Source: Mixta calida (GTDB lineage Bacteria > Pseudomonadota > Gammaproteobacteria > Enterobacterales > Enterobacteriaceae). From it: a DNA stretch of 64,000 nt. The notes below the pieces were generated by a model. It did not search any database, was not told where the DNA came from, and was given only the letters and a program-made list of their open reading frames with translations. How positions within the stretch are numbered: position 1 is the stretch's first letter; each line of letters starts with the position of its first letter. The DNA lies in the NCBI RefSeq assembly GCF_002953215.1, contig NZ_CP026378.1, forward strand, positions 62,001 to 126,000. Reading direction: 5' to 3'. The position numbers and the translations under genes were made by a program. Below are positions 42,093 to 51,823 of the stretch, one piece after another.

Positions 42093-42854
42093 TTACGCTT
42101 TACTGTCTGGAATGCGCAGACTGCGCGCCCGTCGCGCCTCTTCCTCATGCAGGTTGCGCATGGTGGCGTCGACAAATTCAAGGTGGTGGATGGTGGCGCT
42201 GCGCGCCCGTTCGGCGTCGCCCGCGATAATCGCCTGACACATCGCCTGATGCTGCACCGCCAGCTGCTGAAAAATCTCCGGCGCGGTATACATCCGCTGG
42301 CGGCTCTGCATCACCGACGACTGCAACAGATCGAACAGGCCGCGCATCGCCTGTAACAGCACCAGATTGTGGGCGGCTTCGGCGATCGCCAGATGGAAGC
42401 GCACGTCGGAATGCGCCGCCAGGTCAGGGTCGTCGCGGTCGCTGACCTGCAGCATCATCTGATAGCAGCGCTCGATATGCGCTTTGTCTTCCGCCGTGGC
42501 GCGGCGCGCGGCGTGCCAGGCAGTGCTGGCTTCAATGGCGATGCGCGCCTCCAGTACGTCATAACGGTAGCCGGGATCGTCCGCCAGCAGCGTGCTGAGC
42601 GGCATCACCAGCCGCGCTGCCGACCAGTCCGCCGCACGTTCGGCGATAAAATTGCCGCCGCCGCGTCGGCTGACCAGCACGCCTTCGCTGATCAGCTTTT
42701 GCAGCGCCTCGCGCAGCGACGATCGGGAAACCATCAGCTGCTGCGCCAGCTGGCGCTCTGCCGGCAGCCGTTCGCCGGGCTGAAGCCGCTGCTGGTCGAT
42801 AAACGCTCGCAGGCGTTCCGCCAGGCTCTCGGCCAGACGTCGTTCTTCATGCAT
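42093..42854 (-). CDS. lldR: GntR/FadR-family lactate regulator LldR
   Basis: LldR senses L-lactate and controls lldPRD. ATG 42854 is chosen because it overlaps the lldP stop (TAATG) and gives the same N-terminal length as E. coli relative to the shared RRL; an ATG at 42869 is the alternative. The winged helix shows LPAERQLAQQLMVSRSSLRE and GVLVSRRGGGNFI. The FCD ligand domain has the metal-binding His and Asp pattern (DVRFHLAIAEAAHN). Two matching operator sites lie upstream of lldP. Confidence 0.93.
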   Translation of the reverse strand: MHEERRLAESLAERLRAFIDQQRLQPGERLPAERQLAQQLMVSRSSLREALQKLISEGVLVSRRGGGNFIAERAADWSAARLVMPLSTLLADDPGYRYDVLEARIAIEASTAWHAARRATAEDKAHIERCYQMMLQVSDRDDPDLAAHSDVRFHLAIAEAAHNLVLLQAMRGLFDLLQSSVMQSRQRMYTAPEIFQQLAVQHQAMCQAIIAGDAERARSATIHHLEFVDATMRNLHEEEARRARSLRIPDSKA

Positions 42855-44506
42855 TACGGGATCATCCATGGGAATACCCAGGCCTGTAACGAGGTGATAA
42901 TGCCCACGATACAGGTGAAAATCAGGCTGTGTTTAACGGTAAAGCGGAACAGGTCGGCCTCTTTGCCGACCAGCCCCACCGCGGCGCAGGCGATGGCGAT
43001 CGACTGCGGAGAAATCATTTTGCCGGTGACGCCACCGGTGGTGTTGGCGGCGACCAGCAACACCTCCGGCACGCCGATCTGCTGCGCGGTGGTCGCCTGC
43101 AAGGCGGCGAACAGGGCGTTTGAGGAGGTATCGGAGCCGGTCAGGAACACGCCGAGCCAGCCAAGAAACGGTGAAAAGAAGGTAAAGGCGTTGCCGGTGT
43201 GGGCGAGCGCCAGCGCCAGCGTGGTGGAAAGGCCCGAATAGTTGGAGACGAAGGCGAACGCCAGCACCGCGCCGATGGAGTAGATCGGCAGCGCCAGTTC
43301 GCGCAGGGTTTCGCCAAAGGCGCTTAGCGCCTGAGCGGGCCGCATGCGCAGCCAGATTACCGACAGCAGCGCGGCGATAAAAATCGCGGTGCCGGTGGCG
43401 GAGAACCCGTCGAGCTTATAGATGGCGGCATACGGCGTGGCGGCGGCGACCACCGGCGGCATCTTGATCACCTGCTGATGCAGGAACGGCACGGCGAACG
43501 AGAACACCCAGTCGTAAAGCGCGCCGCCGGGGGCGAACAGCGCCTTAAACGGCGGGATGCTCCACAGGGTGACGGTCAGGGTTAAAAACAGGAACGGCAT
43601 CCAGGCGCGGATAACCTGCGCCGTGCTGTAGCGGGTAACCCGGCTTGCTTCGCCGTTAGCGCCCTCCTGGGTGTCGAAGCGGAAAATACGCGCTGGCTTC
43701 CAGACGCGCAGAAACAGCGTCAGGCAGAGCAGAGAGACCAGCGCGGAGATCACGTCCGGCAGCTCCGGGCCGAGGAAGTTGGAGGTCAGATACTGCGCGA
43801 TGGCGAAAGAGCCGCCGGAAACCACTACCGCAGGCCAGGTCTCTTTCACCCCACGCCAGCCGTCCATGATCGCCATAACCCAGAACAGTACGATCATCGT
43901 CAGAAACGGCAGCTGACGTCCCGCCATCTGGCTGATCTCCATCGCATCCACGCCGGTGACCTGCCCGGCGACGATAATCGGAATCCCCATGGCGCCAAAG
44001 GCGACCGGCGCAGTATTCACAATCAGGCAGAGCCCGGCGGCGTAGACCGGCTTAAAGCCCAGACCGACCAGCAGCGCGGCGGTGATCGCCACCGGCGCGC
44101 CGAAGCCCGCCGCGCCTTCCAGAAACGATCCAAAAGCGAAGCCGACGATCAACATTTGCAGGCGCTGATCCTCGGTAATCGACAAAATCGAGTTGCGAAT
44201 AATGTCGAACTGGCCGGTTTTCACCGTAATTTTGTAGACGAATACCGCGGCGACAATAATCCAGGCAATGGGCCACAGCCCATAGAAGAAACCATAAACG
44301 GCAGAAGCGAGCGCCTGGTCGACGGGCATACGGTAAAACAGCAGCGCCACGGCCAGCGCGATCAGCACTGTAATGGTGCCTGCGAGATAGCCTTTCAGCC
44401 GCAGCTTCGTCAGCGCGAAAAAGAAAAAGATAATGGGAAGCGCGGCAATCAGGCTCGACAGCCAGATATTATCGAGCGGATCGTAAAGTTGCTGCCAGTT
44501 TTGCAT
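42854..44506 (-). CDS. lldP: L-lactate permease LldP
   Basis: A 550-residue LctP-family proton symporter for L- and D-lactate and glycolate. ATG 44506 ([19 protein letters not shown]) follows AGGATC and matches the E. coli start; the extension to 44575 is rejected. About 12 to 14 helices are visible, with the family motifs [20 protein letters not shown] and [15 protein letters not shown]. It heads the lldPRD operon and its stop overlaps the lldR start. Confidence 0.96.
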   Translation of the reverse strand: MQNWQQLYDPLDNIWLSSLIAALPIIFFFFALTKLRLKGYLAGTITVLIALAVALLFYRMPVDQALASAVYGFFYGLWPIAWIIVAAVFVYKITVKTGQFDIIRNSILSITEDQRLQMLIVGFAFGSFLEGAAGFGAPVAITAALLVGLGFKPVYAAGLCLIVNTAPVAFGAMGIPIIVAGQVTGVDAMEISQMAGRQLPFLTMIVLFWVMAIMDGWRGVKETWPAVVVSGGSFAIAQYLTSNFLGPELPDVISALVSLLCLTLFLRVWKPARIFRFDTQEGANGEASRVTRYSTAQVIRAWMPFLFLTLTVTLWSIPPFKALFAPGGALYDWVFSFAVPFLHQQVIKMPPVVAAATPYAAIYKLDGFSATGTAIFIAALLSVIWLRMRPAQALSAFGETLRELALPIYSIGAVLAFAFVSNYSGLSTTLALALAHTGNAFTFFSPFLGWLGVFLTGSDTSSNALFAALQATTAQQIGVPEVLLVAANTTGGVTGKMISPQSIAIACAAVGLVGKEADLFRFTVKHSLIFTCIVGIITSLQAWVFPWMIP

Positions 44507-44587
44507 GATCCTGATTCTCCAGAAGGGGCCTGCCTTCAGGCGGCAGAGATCGACAGCGCCGCAGTCAGACAGCACGCAGCCGTAAGG

Positions 44588-44600
44588 CTGGCCAGACCAA
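44588..44600 (-). promoter_or_regulatory. Second, weaker LldR operator near lldP
   Basis: CTGGC-CAG-ACCAA keeps one perfect half-site of the TTGGT-N3-ACCAA palindrome and four matches overall in the other. It lies 118 bases from the stronger site, between that site and the lldP start. The E. coli lld operon also has two operators. Confidence 0.5.
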
Positions 44601-44705
44601 AAGGAATATAAATGTTAAATAATTGTTTATCTGGTGCGGGGGCGAATGCAATATTTCGCTAAATCTTTCATTTGAGGCTGGAAGATTTGTCACAAAGCAG
44701 TGGGT

Positions 44706-44718
44706 TTGGTCGGACCAA
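44706..44718 (-). promoter_or_regulatory. LldR operator upstream of lldP
   Basis: TTGGT-CGG-ACCAA is a perfect palindrome of the type bound by LldR and PdhR in enterobacteria (TTGGT-N3-ACCAA). It lies about 200 bases upstream of lldP. The interval 44507-44866 around both sites contains no gene; the rest is lldP leader and the flgN terminator. Confidence 0.75.
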
Positions 44719-44807
44719 TTTGGGCGGGAGATGCGCGCGCAGCGGCAAGCTAAAACTGGCGACGGCAGAACGGATCGCAGCGCAGCAATAGCGTCGCGGC
44801 GGCCGCG

Positions 44808-44833
44808 AAAAAAAAGCTTTCTGTTAAGAAAGC
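44808..44833 (-). terminator. flgN terminator
   Basis: On the minus strand GCTTTCT and AGAAAGC (44816-44822 with 44827-44833) form a 7-bp stem followed by eight T (44815-44808). It ends the flgAMN transcript and insulates lldP. Confidence 0.85.
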
Positions 44834-44866
44834 CGGCAAATTACATCAGAGAGAAGGATGCTTTGT

Positions 44867-45310
44867 TTATATAGTAATATTGTAAGCGCGCGTGGAGCCG
44901 TTATTATCCGACTGCCCGCCCGCGGTATACAGGCCTGGCGCCGCCGCCGTTTTATCTATCGCGCGGATTAAATTGCGCGCTCTTTGCATATGCATTTCCA
45001 GCAGCTGGCTGGTTTGCTGATTCATCTCGCTGGCTCTTTTAATCGTCGGCACCATGTCGTTCCAGAGCGCGGCCAGCGTCGGCTGCTGCGGATAGGGCGC
45101 GAACAGTTGCAAAGAATCTTCCTGCTGTTTTCGCTGCTCGTCATAATACGCGACGGTCGACAGCAGGCGGCTTTTCATATCGGAAATGCGCTGAAGCGAA
45201 ACCGGATTAATCTGCGCGCCGCTGAGCTGTTTTACCTCTTCCACCAGCACGACATCCAGTTCGTTTAGCGTTTCCTGCAATTTATTTAAGGTGGCCTGTA
45301 AAGTGTCCAT
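44867..45310 (-). CDS. flgN: Flagellar export chaperone FlgN
   Basis: FlgN is the cytoplasmic chaperone of the hook-filament junction proteins FlgK and FlgL. The 147-residue, helix-rich protein (LNKLQETLNELDVVLVEEVK, then ALWNDMVPTIKRASEMNQQT) compares with 138 in E. coli. It follows flgM by 11 bases on the same strand, in the standard flgA-flgM-flgN block. Confidence 0.93.
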   Translation of the reverse strand: MDTLQATLNKLQETLNELDVVLVEEVKQLSGAQINPVSLQRISDMKSRLLSTVAYYDEQRKQQEDSLQLFAPYPQQPTLAALWNDMVPTIKRASEMNQQTSQLLEMHMQRARNLIRAIDKTAAAPGLYTAGGQSDNNGSTRAYNITI

Positions 45311-45321
45311 GCTCGCTTTTA

Positions 45322-45618
45322 TTACCAGTCTTCAAGGATATTCTGCAACAGCGACTCAGCAATTTTATCGTAATCCATATGCAGTTCGCCGTTGCGGATC
45401 GCCTGTTTAATCTGCTCGACGCGCACGCTGTCCACGTCCTGAGAGTCGTCTTGTTTAATATGCTGCGTTAAAGCGCTGAGTTTAACGTCGGTGCCCTGCT
45501 GCGACGCCGGGGTAGATTTTGTTGCGCTGTCCGCCAGGTTGCGTTGAGTGAGCTTCACTTCCTGCTGAATTTGGGCGGGCGTAACAGGTTGCGTTTTCAG
45601 CGTTTGGTTAATGCTCAT
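45322..45618 (-). CDS. flgM: Anti-sigma-28 factor FlgM
   Basis: FlgM holds FliA inactive until the hook is finished and FlgM is exported through the flagellar secretion apparatus. The 98 residues (E. coli 97) have a disordered N-terminal export half and a C-terminal sigma-binding half, VDSVRVEQIKQAIRNGELHM followed by DYDKIAESLLQ. A sigma-28-like promoter lies upstream, giving the feedback seen in E. coli. The target FliA is encoded 13 kb away at 58539. Confidence 0.95.
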   Translation of the reverse strand: MSINQTLKTQPVTPAQIQQEVKLTQRNLADSATKSTPASQQGTDVKLSALTQHIKQDDSQDVDSVRVEQIKQAIRNGELHMDYDKIAESLLQNILEDW

Positions 45619-45666
45619 TATTTGTTCTCCGAAACCTGTATGTTGGTTATCTTGCCGTTATTATCA

Positions 45667-45693
45667 ATATCGGTATTTTCCCGGATAACTAAA
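45667..45693 (-). promoter_or_regulatory. Sigma-28-like promoter of flgM
   Basis: On the minus strand TTTA (45693-45690), 15 bases, then ACCGATAT (45674-45667). The -10 keeps CCGATA of GCCGATAA; the -35 has two mismatches to TAAA. It has the same TTTA as the flgK promoter in this window. Confidence 0.68.
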
Positions 45694-45700
45694 GATGAAA

Positions 45701-46384
45701 CTACAAATTTATCCGTACGCTGCCGTCTTTATTCACACTGCCGCTGACCAACTGGCCCGTTTTCATGCGCACCCGCACCGCTTCATCCACTGCGGCATTA
45801 TCCAGCGCTTTGCCTTTGGCATAGATATGAAAGCCATCGCCCCAGGCAATCACGTCCACTTCCTCGCCGCGGCTGACGCGCCAGCTTTTGCGCAGCTGAT
45901 TTTGCGTCAGCGGCTGTCCGGCGCGCACCGCGCGGGTGAGTACCGCGCCTTCGATACTTCCCAATTGCGTCATCACATCGCCCGGCAGGTTAGCCAGCGA
46001 ACCGCTGCGCGGCACAATATCCTGCGCATTCAACATGCTGCCCGCTTTGAGGTCGCGCGCCGCCACCCACCAGCGGCCCTCTGCTTCCACCCTGATCTGG
46101 ATAAAATGCTTTTTATTGCCGCACTGCGCCACCACCGTTCTGTTGCCGGTAAGACGCTGGGCGCCGCTCAGGGAGAGACGCGGCTTGTCGCACAGCGCCA
46201 TGCGCTTTTCTGCCGTAGAGAGCAATGTCGCCCGACGCACCACGCCGGTTTCGCGGCTGTCGCCGTTTAATAAGGCGTTAATTTTCTGGATCAATGAATC
46301 ATTATCAATCTGTGCTGACGTGGTAAAAGGAATGAAAAATAAAAGTAATAATATTTTCCACCAGCGGTAAAATAATTTTTTCAT
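45701..46384 (-). CDS. flgA: Flagellar P-ring assembly chaperone FlgA
   Basis: FlgA is the periplasmic chaperone that helps FlgI form the P ring. The 227 residues begin with a signal peptide (KKLFYRWWKILLLLFFIPF, cleavage before AQID). The C-terminal SAF domain is recognisable (AARDLKAGSMLNAQDIVPR, TRAVRAGQPLTQNQLR). It is divergent from flgB across a 260-base regulatory region, as in E. coli. Confidence 0.94.
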   Translation of the reverse strand: MKKLFYRWWKILLLLFFIPFTTSAQIDNDSLIQKINALLNGDSRETGVVRRATLLSTAEKRMALCDKPRLSLSGAQRLTGNRTVVAQCGNKKHFIQIRVEAEGRWWVAARDLKAGSMLNAQDIVPRSGSLANLPGDVMTQLGSIEGAVLTRAVRAGQPLTQNQLRKSWRVSRGEEVDVIAWGDGFHIYAKGKALDNAAVDEAVRVRMKTGQLVSGSVNKDGSVRINL

Positions 46385-46644
46385 GCTAATCCGAGTCGGT
46401 AGCTATAATAAAGAATAAGATGATTCATACATCCTGAAGCGTGCGTTAGTGTAGCGCTAATCTGACAGAAAATAATCGACAGAAATGGCGTCATTTCTGC
46501 ATTTAATTAGCGGAATGGCGCCTTTATTCATAATTAGCCCGGTAAATACCATAATATTTGTCTTATTTTTGCGGTATAGATTATTTCCAATCCCCTTTAT
46601 AGTCCTCTGCGTTAATCTCCGTGTAAAAAAAGGCCCGTCTTGTC
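46385..46644. promoter_or_regulatory. flgA/flgB divergent control region with putative FlhDC sites
   Basis: AATGGCG occurs twice, at 46484-46490 and 46514-46520, 30 bases apart, each followed by an AATTAGC element (about 46505 and 46532). This resembles the repeated half-sites of FlhD4C2 boxes. An overlapping perfect hairpin, CAGAAATG (46480-46487) with CATTTCTG (46492-46499), is also present. A sigma-70 -10 TATAGT lies near 46599-46604. Tentative assignment. Confidence 0.55.
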
Positions 46645-47058
46645 ATGATGGATAAACTCGATAAGGCACTCTATTTTCAGCAGGAAGCGCTGAGTTTACT
46701 CGCCCGCCGGCAGGATATTTTAGCGTCGAATATCGCTAACGCCGATACGCCGGGCTATTTAGCCAGGGATATCGACTTTTCTCAGCAGCTTAAACAGGCG
46801 GTCAGTCAACAGCGCAGCCGTACTGAGCCCTTAACGCTGAATCTGACCGCCGCCAGGCATATCCCGGCAACGGCGACGGTCTTTAATCAGACCGATTTAT
46901 TATATCGGATTCCCGATCAGCCCAGCGCTGACGGCAATACCGTCGATATGGATCGTGAGCGAGTTAATTTCGCTGACAACAACATCAAATATCAAACCAG
47001 CTTAACCATTCTCGGTTCCCAGATTAAAGGGATGATGAGCGTGATCAGTCAGGGTTAA
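46645..47058 (+). CDS. flgB: Flagellar proximal rod protein FlgB
   Basis: FlgB forms part of the proximal rod. The 137 residues equal or nearly equal E. coli (138), with [20 protein letters not shown] and the rod signature [20 protein letters not shown]. Two adjacent ATGs (46645, 46648) are possible starts. First gene of the flgBCDEFGHIJKL operon. Confidence 0.96.
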   Translation: MMDKLDKALYFQQEALSLLARRQDILASNIANADTPGYLARDIDFSQQLKQAVSQQRSRTEPLTLNLTAARHIPATATVFNQTDLLYRIPDQPSADGNTVDMDRERVNFADNNIKYQTSLTILGSQIKGMMSVISQG

Positions 47059-47063
47059 TCGTC

Positions 47064-47468
47064 ATGTCTTTATTCAGCATTTTTGATATTTCAGGTTCCG
47101 CCATGACGGCGCAGTCGAAGCGACTGAACGTCAGCGCCAGCAATATGGCGAACGCCGACAGCGTCGTCGGGCCAGACGGTGAACCCTACCGCGCGCGTCA
47201 GGTGGTTTTCCGCGTCAATCAGGCGCCCGGTCAGGAGATCGGCGGCGTGCAGGTCAGTGACGTGGTGGAAAGCAACGCCCCGGATCGCATGGTGTACGAG
47301 CCCGGCAATCCGTTAGCGGACGCCCGTGGCTACGTGCGGATGCCGAATGTGGATGTCGTGGGTGAAATGGTCAACACCATTTCCGCTTCGCGCAGCTATC
47401 AGGCCAACGTGGAAGTATTGAATACCGCCAAGGCGCTGATGCTGAAGACGCTGACGCTGGGTCAATAA
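47064..47468 (+). CDS. flgC: Flagellar proximal rod protein FlgC
   Basis: A 134-residue rod subunit exactly the E. coli size. The N-terminal [29 protein letters not shown] and the C-terminal [20 protein letters not shown] are conserved heptad segments that form the rod's D0 helices. Five bases after flgB. Confidence 0.97.
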   Translation: MSLFSIFDISGSAMTAQSKRLNVSASNMANADSVVGPDGEPYRARQVVFRVNQAPGQEIGGVQVSDVVESNAPDRMVYEPGNPLADARGYVRMPNVDVVGEMVNTISASRSYQANVEVLNTAKALMLKTLTLGQ

Positions 47469-47479
47469 GGAGAGTTGAA

Positions 47480-48139
47480 ATGGCCGTCTCGCCAGTTACC
47501 AGTAATTACAGCGCCGCCAATAATACCAATGGTTCATCGATTGACGATATCACTAACAACTTCATGAACCTGCTGGTTGCGCAGATGCAAAACCAGGACC
47601 CCACCAACCCGATGGACAACAATCAGCTCACCTCGCTGATGGCGCAGTTCAACACGGCGGCGGGCGTTCAGCAGCTGAACAGTTCAATGAATAACGTCGG
47701 CCAGCTGGTGGTCAGCATGCAGCAGATGAACGCGGCGCAGTGGGTTGGACGCAGCGTTTATACCGAAGGCGACAGCACCGTCACCAAAGCGGAAGACACG
47801 CTCGCGTTCTCGGTCGAAAACGACGTCGATAAAGTGAACGTGGTGCTGACCGACAGCGAGGGCAACAGCTATACCGCTGAACTGAAAGATGTCAAAGCGG
47901 GCGTGCATAAATACCGCTTCGACGAGCTGACCGGGTTCCAGCCGGCGACGCCGGAGTTAGGTGAAGGCAAGTCTTACAAAGTCACCTATACCGCTGCCAA
48001 CGAGGATGGTTCTGCACCAAAAATCGTTTCCCTGAAACATGGCAAAGTGGAGAGCGTCTCCTTCACCCTGACCGGTGCGGTACTGCAACTGGGACTGGGC
48101 GGCAGCGCCACGCTGAGCCAGGTTTATCTGATTGAGTAA
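47480..48139 (+). CDS. flgD: Flagellar hook capping protein FlgD
   Basis: FlgD caps the growing hook and is replaced by FlgK. The 219 residues show the scaffold start FMNLLVAQMQNQDPTNPMDN and a C-terminal Ig/tudor-like part ending LGGSATLSQVYLIE. It sits between flgC and flgE with an AGGAG site. Confidence 0.96.
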   Translation: MAVSPVTSNYSAANNTNGSSIDDITNNFMNLLVAQMQNQDPTNPMDNNQLTSLMAQFNTAAGVQQLNSSMNNVGQLVVSMQQMNAAQWVGRSVYTEGDSTVTKAEDTLAFSVENDVDKVNVVLTDSEGNSYTAELKDVKAGVHKYRFDELTGFQPATPELGEGKSYKVTYTAANEDGSAPKIVSLKHGKVESVSFTLTGAVLQLGLGGSATLSQVYLIE

Positions 48140-48179
48140 TTTCCGTTTTAGCATTTATTAGCGGCCAGGAAGGTTACGT

Positions 48180-49403
48180 ATGAGTTTTTCACAAGGTCTT
48201 AGTGGACTGAACGCGGCGTCGCAGGCGCTGGATGTCGTCGGCAACAACATCGCCAACTCCCAGACCGTTGGATTTAAATCCGGCTCCATCTCTTTTGCCG
48301 ACGTCTTTGCCGGATCGCAAATCGGCATGGGCGTACAGGTGGCCGGGGTTAAACAGAATTTTAGCGATGGCGTGCTGGGCCAGGGCAGCAGCAGCCTGGA
48401 TATGGGCATCCAGGGGAACGGATTTTTCCGCCTGGTGAGCGAAGCCGGGCAGGTTTTTTACAGCCGCAACGGGCAGTTCAAAACCAATGAGAACGGTTAT
48501 ATCGTCAACGATATGGGTATGCAGCTCACCGGTTATCAGGCGACAGGCACGCCGCCAGCGATTCAGCCTGGCGCCGCGGTCGGCCCGATCCAGATCCCCA
48601 CCGGGCAGATGCCGGCGCGCGCCTCTGACGGCGGCACGATGACGGGCAACCTCGACTCCGGCACGGACCCGATCGCCGCCGATATCCCCTTCGATCCCAA
48701 AGACAACAAAAGCTATAGCTCGGTATCCCAGGTTGACGCCTACGACAGCCTTGGCAACCGCCACACGGTGAACGTCTACTTCGTAAAAACCGGCGACAAC
48801 GCGTGGAAAGTCTATACCCATGACACCACCGCGCCGAAGATCGGTGACAACGGCAAAGAAGAGTATCAGCAAATGGATCTCGCCTTCGACAGTGCCGGTC
48901 AGCTCACCACCAATCCGGCCACTGTCAAAATTGAGAGCTCAGCCTGGAACGGCGCCGACGCGCTGGATTTCGAACTGGATATGACCGGCATGACGCAGCA
49001 GGCTGCCGATACCGCGATGGACAGCCCCAGCACCACCGGTTATGCGCCAGGCTCGATGAACGGCTATACCATCGGTGACAACGGCCAGATTATGGCCTCC
49101 TACAGCAACGGCCAGCAGCAGCTGCTGGGCCAGGTGGTGCTGGCGAACTTCACCAACGCAGGCGGCCTCGCCTCCAGCGGCAACAACTGCTGGACTGAAA
49201 CCCCATCCTCCGGTCAGCCTGTCATCGGCGTAGCGGGCACCGGTAACCTGGGCAACCTGTACGGCAACAAGCTTGAGGCGTCCAACGTGGATCTGAGTCA
49301 GGAGATGGTCAACATGATCGTTTACCAGCGCAACTATCAGTCCAACTCGCAGACGATCAAAACCCAGTCTGAGCTGTTGCAGACCCTGGTGAACCTGGGA
49401 TAA
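48180..49403 (+). CDS. flgE: Flagellar hook protein FlgE
   Basis: The 407-residue subunit of the universal-joint hook. The D0 parts are MSFSQGLSGLNAASQALDVV with NNIANSQTVGFK at the N-terminus and VNMIVYQRNYQSNSQTIKTQ at the C-terminus. The D1/D2 middle is less conserved. E. coli FlgE has about 402 residues, so the hook subunit is of normal size. Export depends on FlgD and the type III apparatus, which is not in this window. Confidence 0.97.
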   Translation: MSFSQGLSGLNAASQALDVVGNNIANSQTVGFKSGSISFADVFAGSQIGMGVQVAGVKQNFSDGVLGQGSSSLDMGIQGNGFFRLVSEAGQVFYSRNGQFKTNENGYIVNDMGMQLTGYQATGTPPAIQPGAAVGPIQIPTGQMPARASDGGTMTGNLDSGTDPIAADIPFDPKDNKSYSSVSQVDAYDSLGNRHTVNVYFVKTGDNAWKVYTHDTTAPKIGDNGKEEYQQMDLAFDSAGQLTTNPATVKIESSAWNGADALDFELDMTGMTQQAADTAMDSPSTTGYAPGSMNGYTIGDNGQIMASYSNGQQQLLGQVVLANFTNAGGLASSGNNCWTETPSSGQPVIGVAGTGNLGNLYGNKLEASNVDLSQEMVNMIVYQRNYQSNSQTIKTQSELLQTLVNLG

Positions 49404-49416
49404 CGGCGGATAAGGT

Positions 49417-50166
49417 ATGGATCGCGCAATATATACCGCTATGGGCGCGGCGAACGCCGCGCTTAACCGTCAGGCGGTCACGGCGAATAACCTGGCGAAC
49501 GTCTCCACCAACGGCTTTCGCGCCCAGCTTACCGCATACCGCGCGGTGCCGGTCAACGGCCCCACCGACGCCACGCGTGTGCTGGTTACTGAATCAACGC
49601 CCTACAACGACTACACCATGGGCGCTATCAACCAGACCGACCGCAGCCTGGATGTGGCGATGCCGCAGAACGGCTGGCTGGCGGTGCAGTTGCCGGACGG
49701 CGGCGAAGCCTATACGCGCGACGGCAATATTGAAGTCGACAGCGAAGGGCTACTGCGCGTCAGAGGCTATCCGTTGATGGGCGACGGCGGTCCGATCGCC
49801 ATTCCGCCGCAGGCGCAGGTGACCATCGCGCCGGACGGTTCCATTACTGCGCTGGGCGCAGGCGATGAGCCCACCGCGCTGGCGCTGGTCGGACGGCTGA
49901 AAATGGTTACGGCGCAGCCGTATATGCTGCGCAACGGCGACGACGGCCTGTTCCATGTGGATCCCGCGCAGCAGGAGAATCCGGTGCTGCCCGCCGATCC
50001 TGAACTGAGGCTGATGCCCGGCGCGCTGGAAAGCAGCAACGTCAGCCCGGTGAAGGCGATGGTCGATATGATCGCCACCGCGCGCGGCTTTGATATGCAA
50101 ATGAAAGTGATCTCCACCGTCGACGATAACGCCAAGAACGCCAACCAACTGCTTAGCATAAGTTAA
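49417..50166 (+). CDS. flgF: Flagellar proximal rod protein FlgF
   Basis: A 249-residue rod protein with [34 protein letters not shown] and the C-terminal [19 protein letters not shown]. The E. coli protein has 251. Paralogous to FlgG, the next gene, as usual. Confidence 0.97.
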   Translation: MDRAIYTAMGAANAALNRQAVTANNLANVSTNGFRAQLTAYRAVPVNGPTDATRVLVTESTPYNDYTMGAINQTDRSLDVAMPQNGWLAVQLPDGGEAYTRDGNIEVDSEGLLRVRGYPLMGDGGPIAIPPQAQVTIAPDGSITALGAGDEPTALALVGRLKMVTAQPYMLRNGDDGLFHVDPAQQENPVLPADPELRLMPGALESSNVSPVKAMVDMIATARGFDMQMKVISTVDDNAKNANQLLSIS

Positions 50167-50189
50167 TAACCGGCAAGGAGAAGCCTGCC

Positions 50190-50972
50190 ATGATGCGTGC
50201 CTTATGGATTGCCAAAACCGGTCTGGAAGCGCAACAGACCAATATGGACGTCATTACCAACAACCTGGCGAACGTCAGCACCAACGGATTTAAGCGTCAG
50301 CGCGCGGTGTTTGAAGATCTGCTGTATCAAACGCTGCGTCAGCCGGGCGCGCAGTCGTCAGAACAGACCACCATCCCCTCCGGGCTACAGGTCGGCACCG
50401 GCGTGCGTCCGGTGGCGACGGAGCGCATTCACGGCCAGGGCGGTCTGACGCAGACCAATAACGCGAAAGATGTCGCCATCAGCGGCCAGGGTTTTTTCCA
50501 GGTGCTGCTGCCGGATGGCACCACGGCCTATACCCGTGACGGCGCGTTCCAGATCGATCAGAACGGACAGCTGGTGACCGCCAGCGGCTACCCGATCCAG
50601 CCGGCGATTACGCTGCCGCAGGATGCAGGTTCGCTGACCGTCGGCAGCGATGGCCTGGTCAGCGTCACGCTGGCCGGGCAGACCGCGCCGCAGCAGGTTG
50701 GACAGCTGACGCTGACCACCTTTATCAACGACTCCGGCCTGGAAAGCATCGGTGAGAACCTCTACCGCGAAACCCAGTCTTCCGGCGCGCCGAATGAATC
50801 CACGCCGGGGCTGAACGGCGCGGGCACGCTGAAACAGGGCTACGTGGAGACCTCCAACGTCAACGTGGCCGAGGAGCTGGTGAATATGATCCAGACGCAG
50901 CGCGCCTATGAGATCAACAGCAAAGCCGTATCCACCTCCGATCAGATGCTACAGCGACTGGCGCAGCTCTGA
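50190..50972 (+). CDS. flgG: Flagellar distal rod protein FlgG
   Basis: A 260-residue distal rod subunit, the E. coli length. [39 protein letters not shown] and [20 protein letters not shown] are near-identical to enterobacterial FlgG, making it one of the best-conserved proteins in the set. Start is one of the two adjacent ATGs at 50190 or 50193. Confidence 0.98.
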   Translation: MMRALWIAKTGLEAQQTNMDVITNNLANVSTNGFKRQRAVFEDLLYQTLRQPGAQSSEQTTIPSGLQVGTGVRPVATERIHGQGGLTQTNNAKDVAISGQGFFQVLLPDGTTAYTRDGAFQIDQNGQLVTASGYPIQPAITLPQDAGSLTVGSDGLVSVTLAGQTAPQQVGQLTLTTFINDSGLESIGENLYRETQSSGAPNESTPGLNGAGTLKQGYVETSNVNVAEELVNMIQTQRAYEINSKAVSTSDQMLQRLAQL

Positions 50973-51041
50973 TCGTAGCGGGAGCAGGGCGCGACCGTCA
51001 GGCCGCGCCCGCTCGCATCTGTACTTACCGTAGTGAATATC

Positions 51042-51812
51042 ATGATAAATCCGTCCGCCTTTACGCCGCCTGGCGCGAATACCCTCTCCCGCGTCGCTTC
51101 TCATCCCGTGAGCCGCCTGGCGGCTTCCGCAGGCCGTTTGGCGACGCTGACGATGCTCGGCGCGCTGCTGACCGGCTGCGCCGGCATTCCACATCAGCCG
51201 CTGGTCCAGGGCGCCACCAGCGCCAGCCCGACGCCGCCTCAGCTGAATGAAGCCAACGGATCGATATTTCAGACCGGGCAGGCGATGAACTACGGCTATC
51301 AGCCGCTGTTTGAAGATCGCCGTCCGCGCAATATCGGCGATACCCTGACGATCCTGTTACAGGAAAACGTCAGCGCCAGCAAAAGCTCGTCGGCCAACGC
51401 CACCAAAGGCGGATCGGTGGGGCTGGGCTTCGATGCGATGCCGCGCTTTATGAGCGGTCTGTTCGGCGGCGATCGCGCCGCAACTTCGATTGAAGGCGAA
51501 AACGACTTCACGGGCAAAGGCGGCGCGGCGGCCAGGAACGCCTTCAGCGGCACCATCACCGTTACCGTGAAGCAGGTGCTGGAAAACGGCAACCTGCTGG
51601 TGGTGGGCGAAAAACAGATCGCGATTAATCAGGGCACCGAATTTATCCGTTTTTCCGGCGTAGTGAATCCGCGCACCATCAGCGGCAGCAACACAGTGAT
51701 CTCTACGCAGGTAGCCGATGCGCGCATCGAATATGTCGGCAGCGGCTATATCAACGAAGCGCAGCAGATGGGCTGGCTGCAACGCCTGTTCCTTAACCTT
51801 TCACCTTTCTGA
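51042..51812 (+). CDS. flgH: Flagellar L-ring lipoprotein FlgH
   Basis: FlgH forms the L ring in the outer membrane. The lipobox LLTGCAG and the block [20 protein letters not shown], then NEGTEF-type [19 protein letters not shown] are conserved. From ATG 51042 the signal peptide would have about 43 residues, roughly twice the usual 21, with a long n-region; no closer start with a ribosome site exists apart from a GTG at 51108 lacking one. The GTG at 51033 is also possible. Confidence 0.93.
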   Translation: MINPSAFTPPGANTLSRVASHPVSRLAASAGRLATLTMLGALLTGCAGIPHQPLVQGATSASPTPPQLNEANGSIFQTGQAMNYGYQPLFEDRRPRNIGDTLTILLQENVSASKSSSANATKGGSVGLGFDAMPRFMSGLFGGDRAATSIEGENDFTGKGGAAARNAFSGTITVTVKQVLENGNLLVVGEKQIAINQGTEFIRFSGVVNPRTISGSNTVISTQVADARIEYVGSGYINEAQQMGWLQRLFLNLSPF

Positions 51813-51823
51813 CAGGCTGATTT

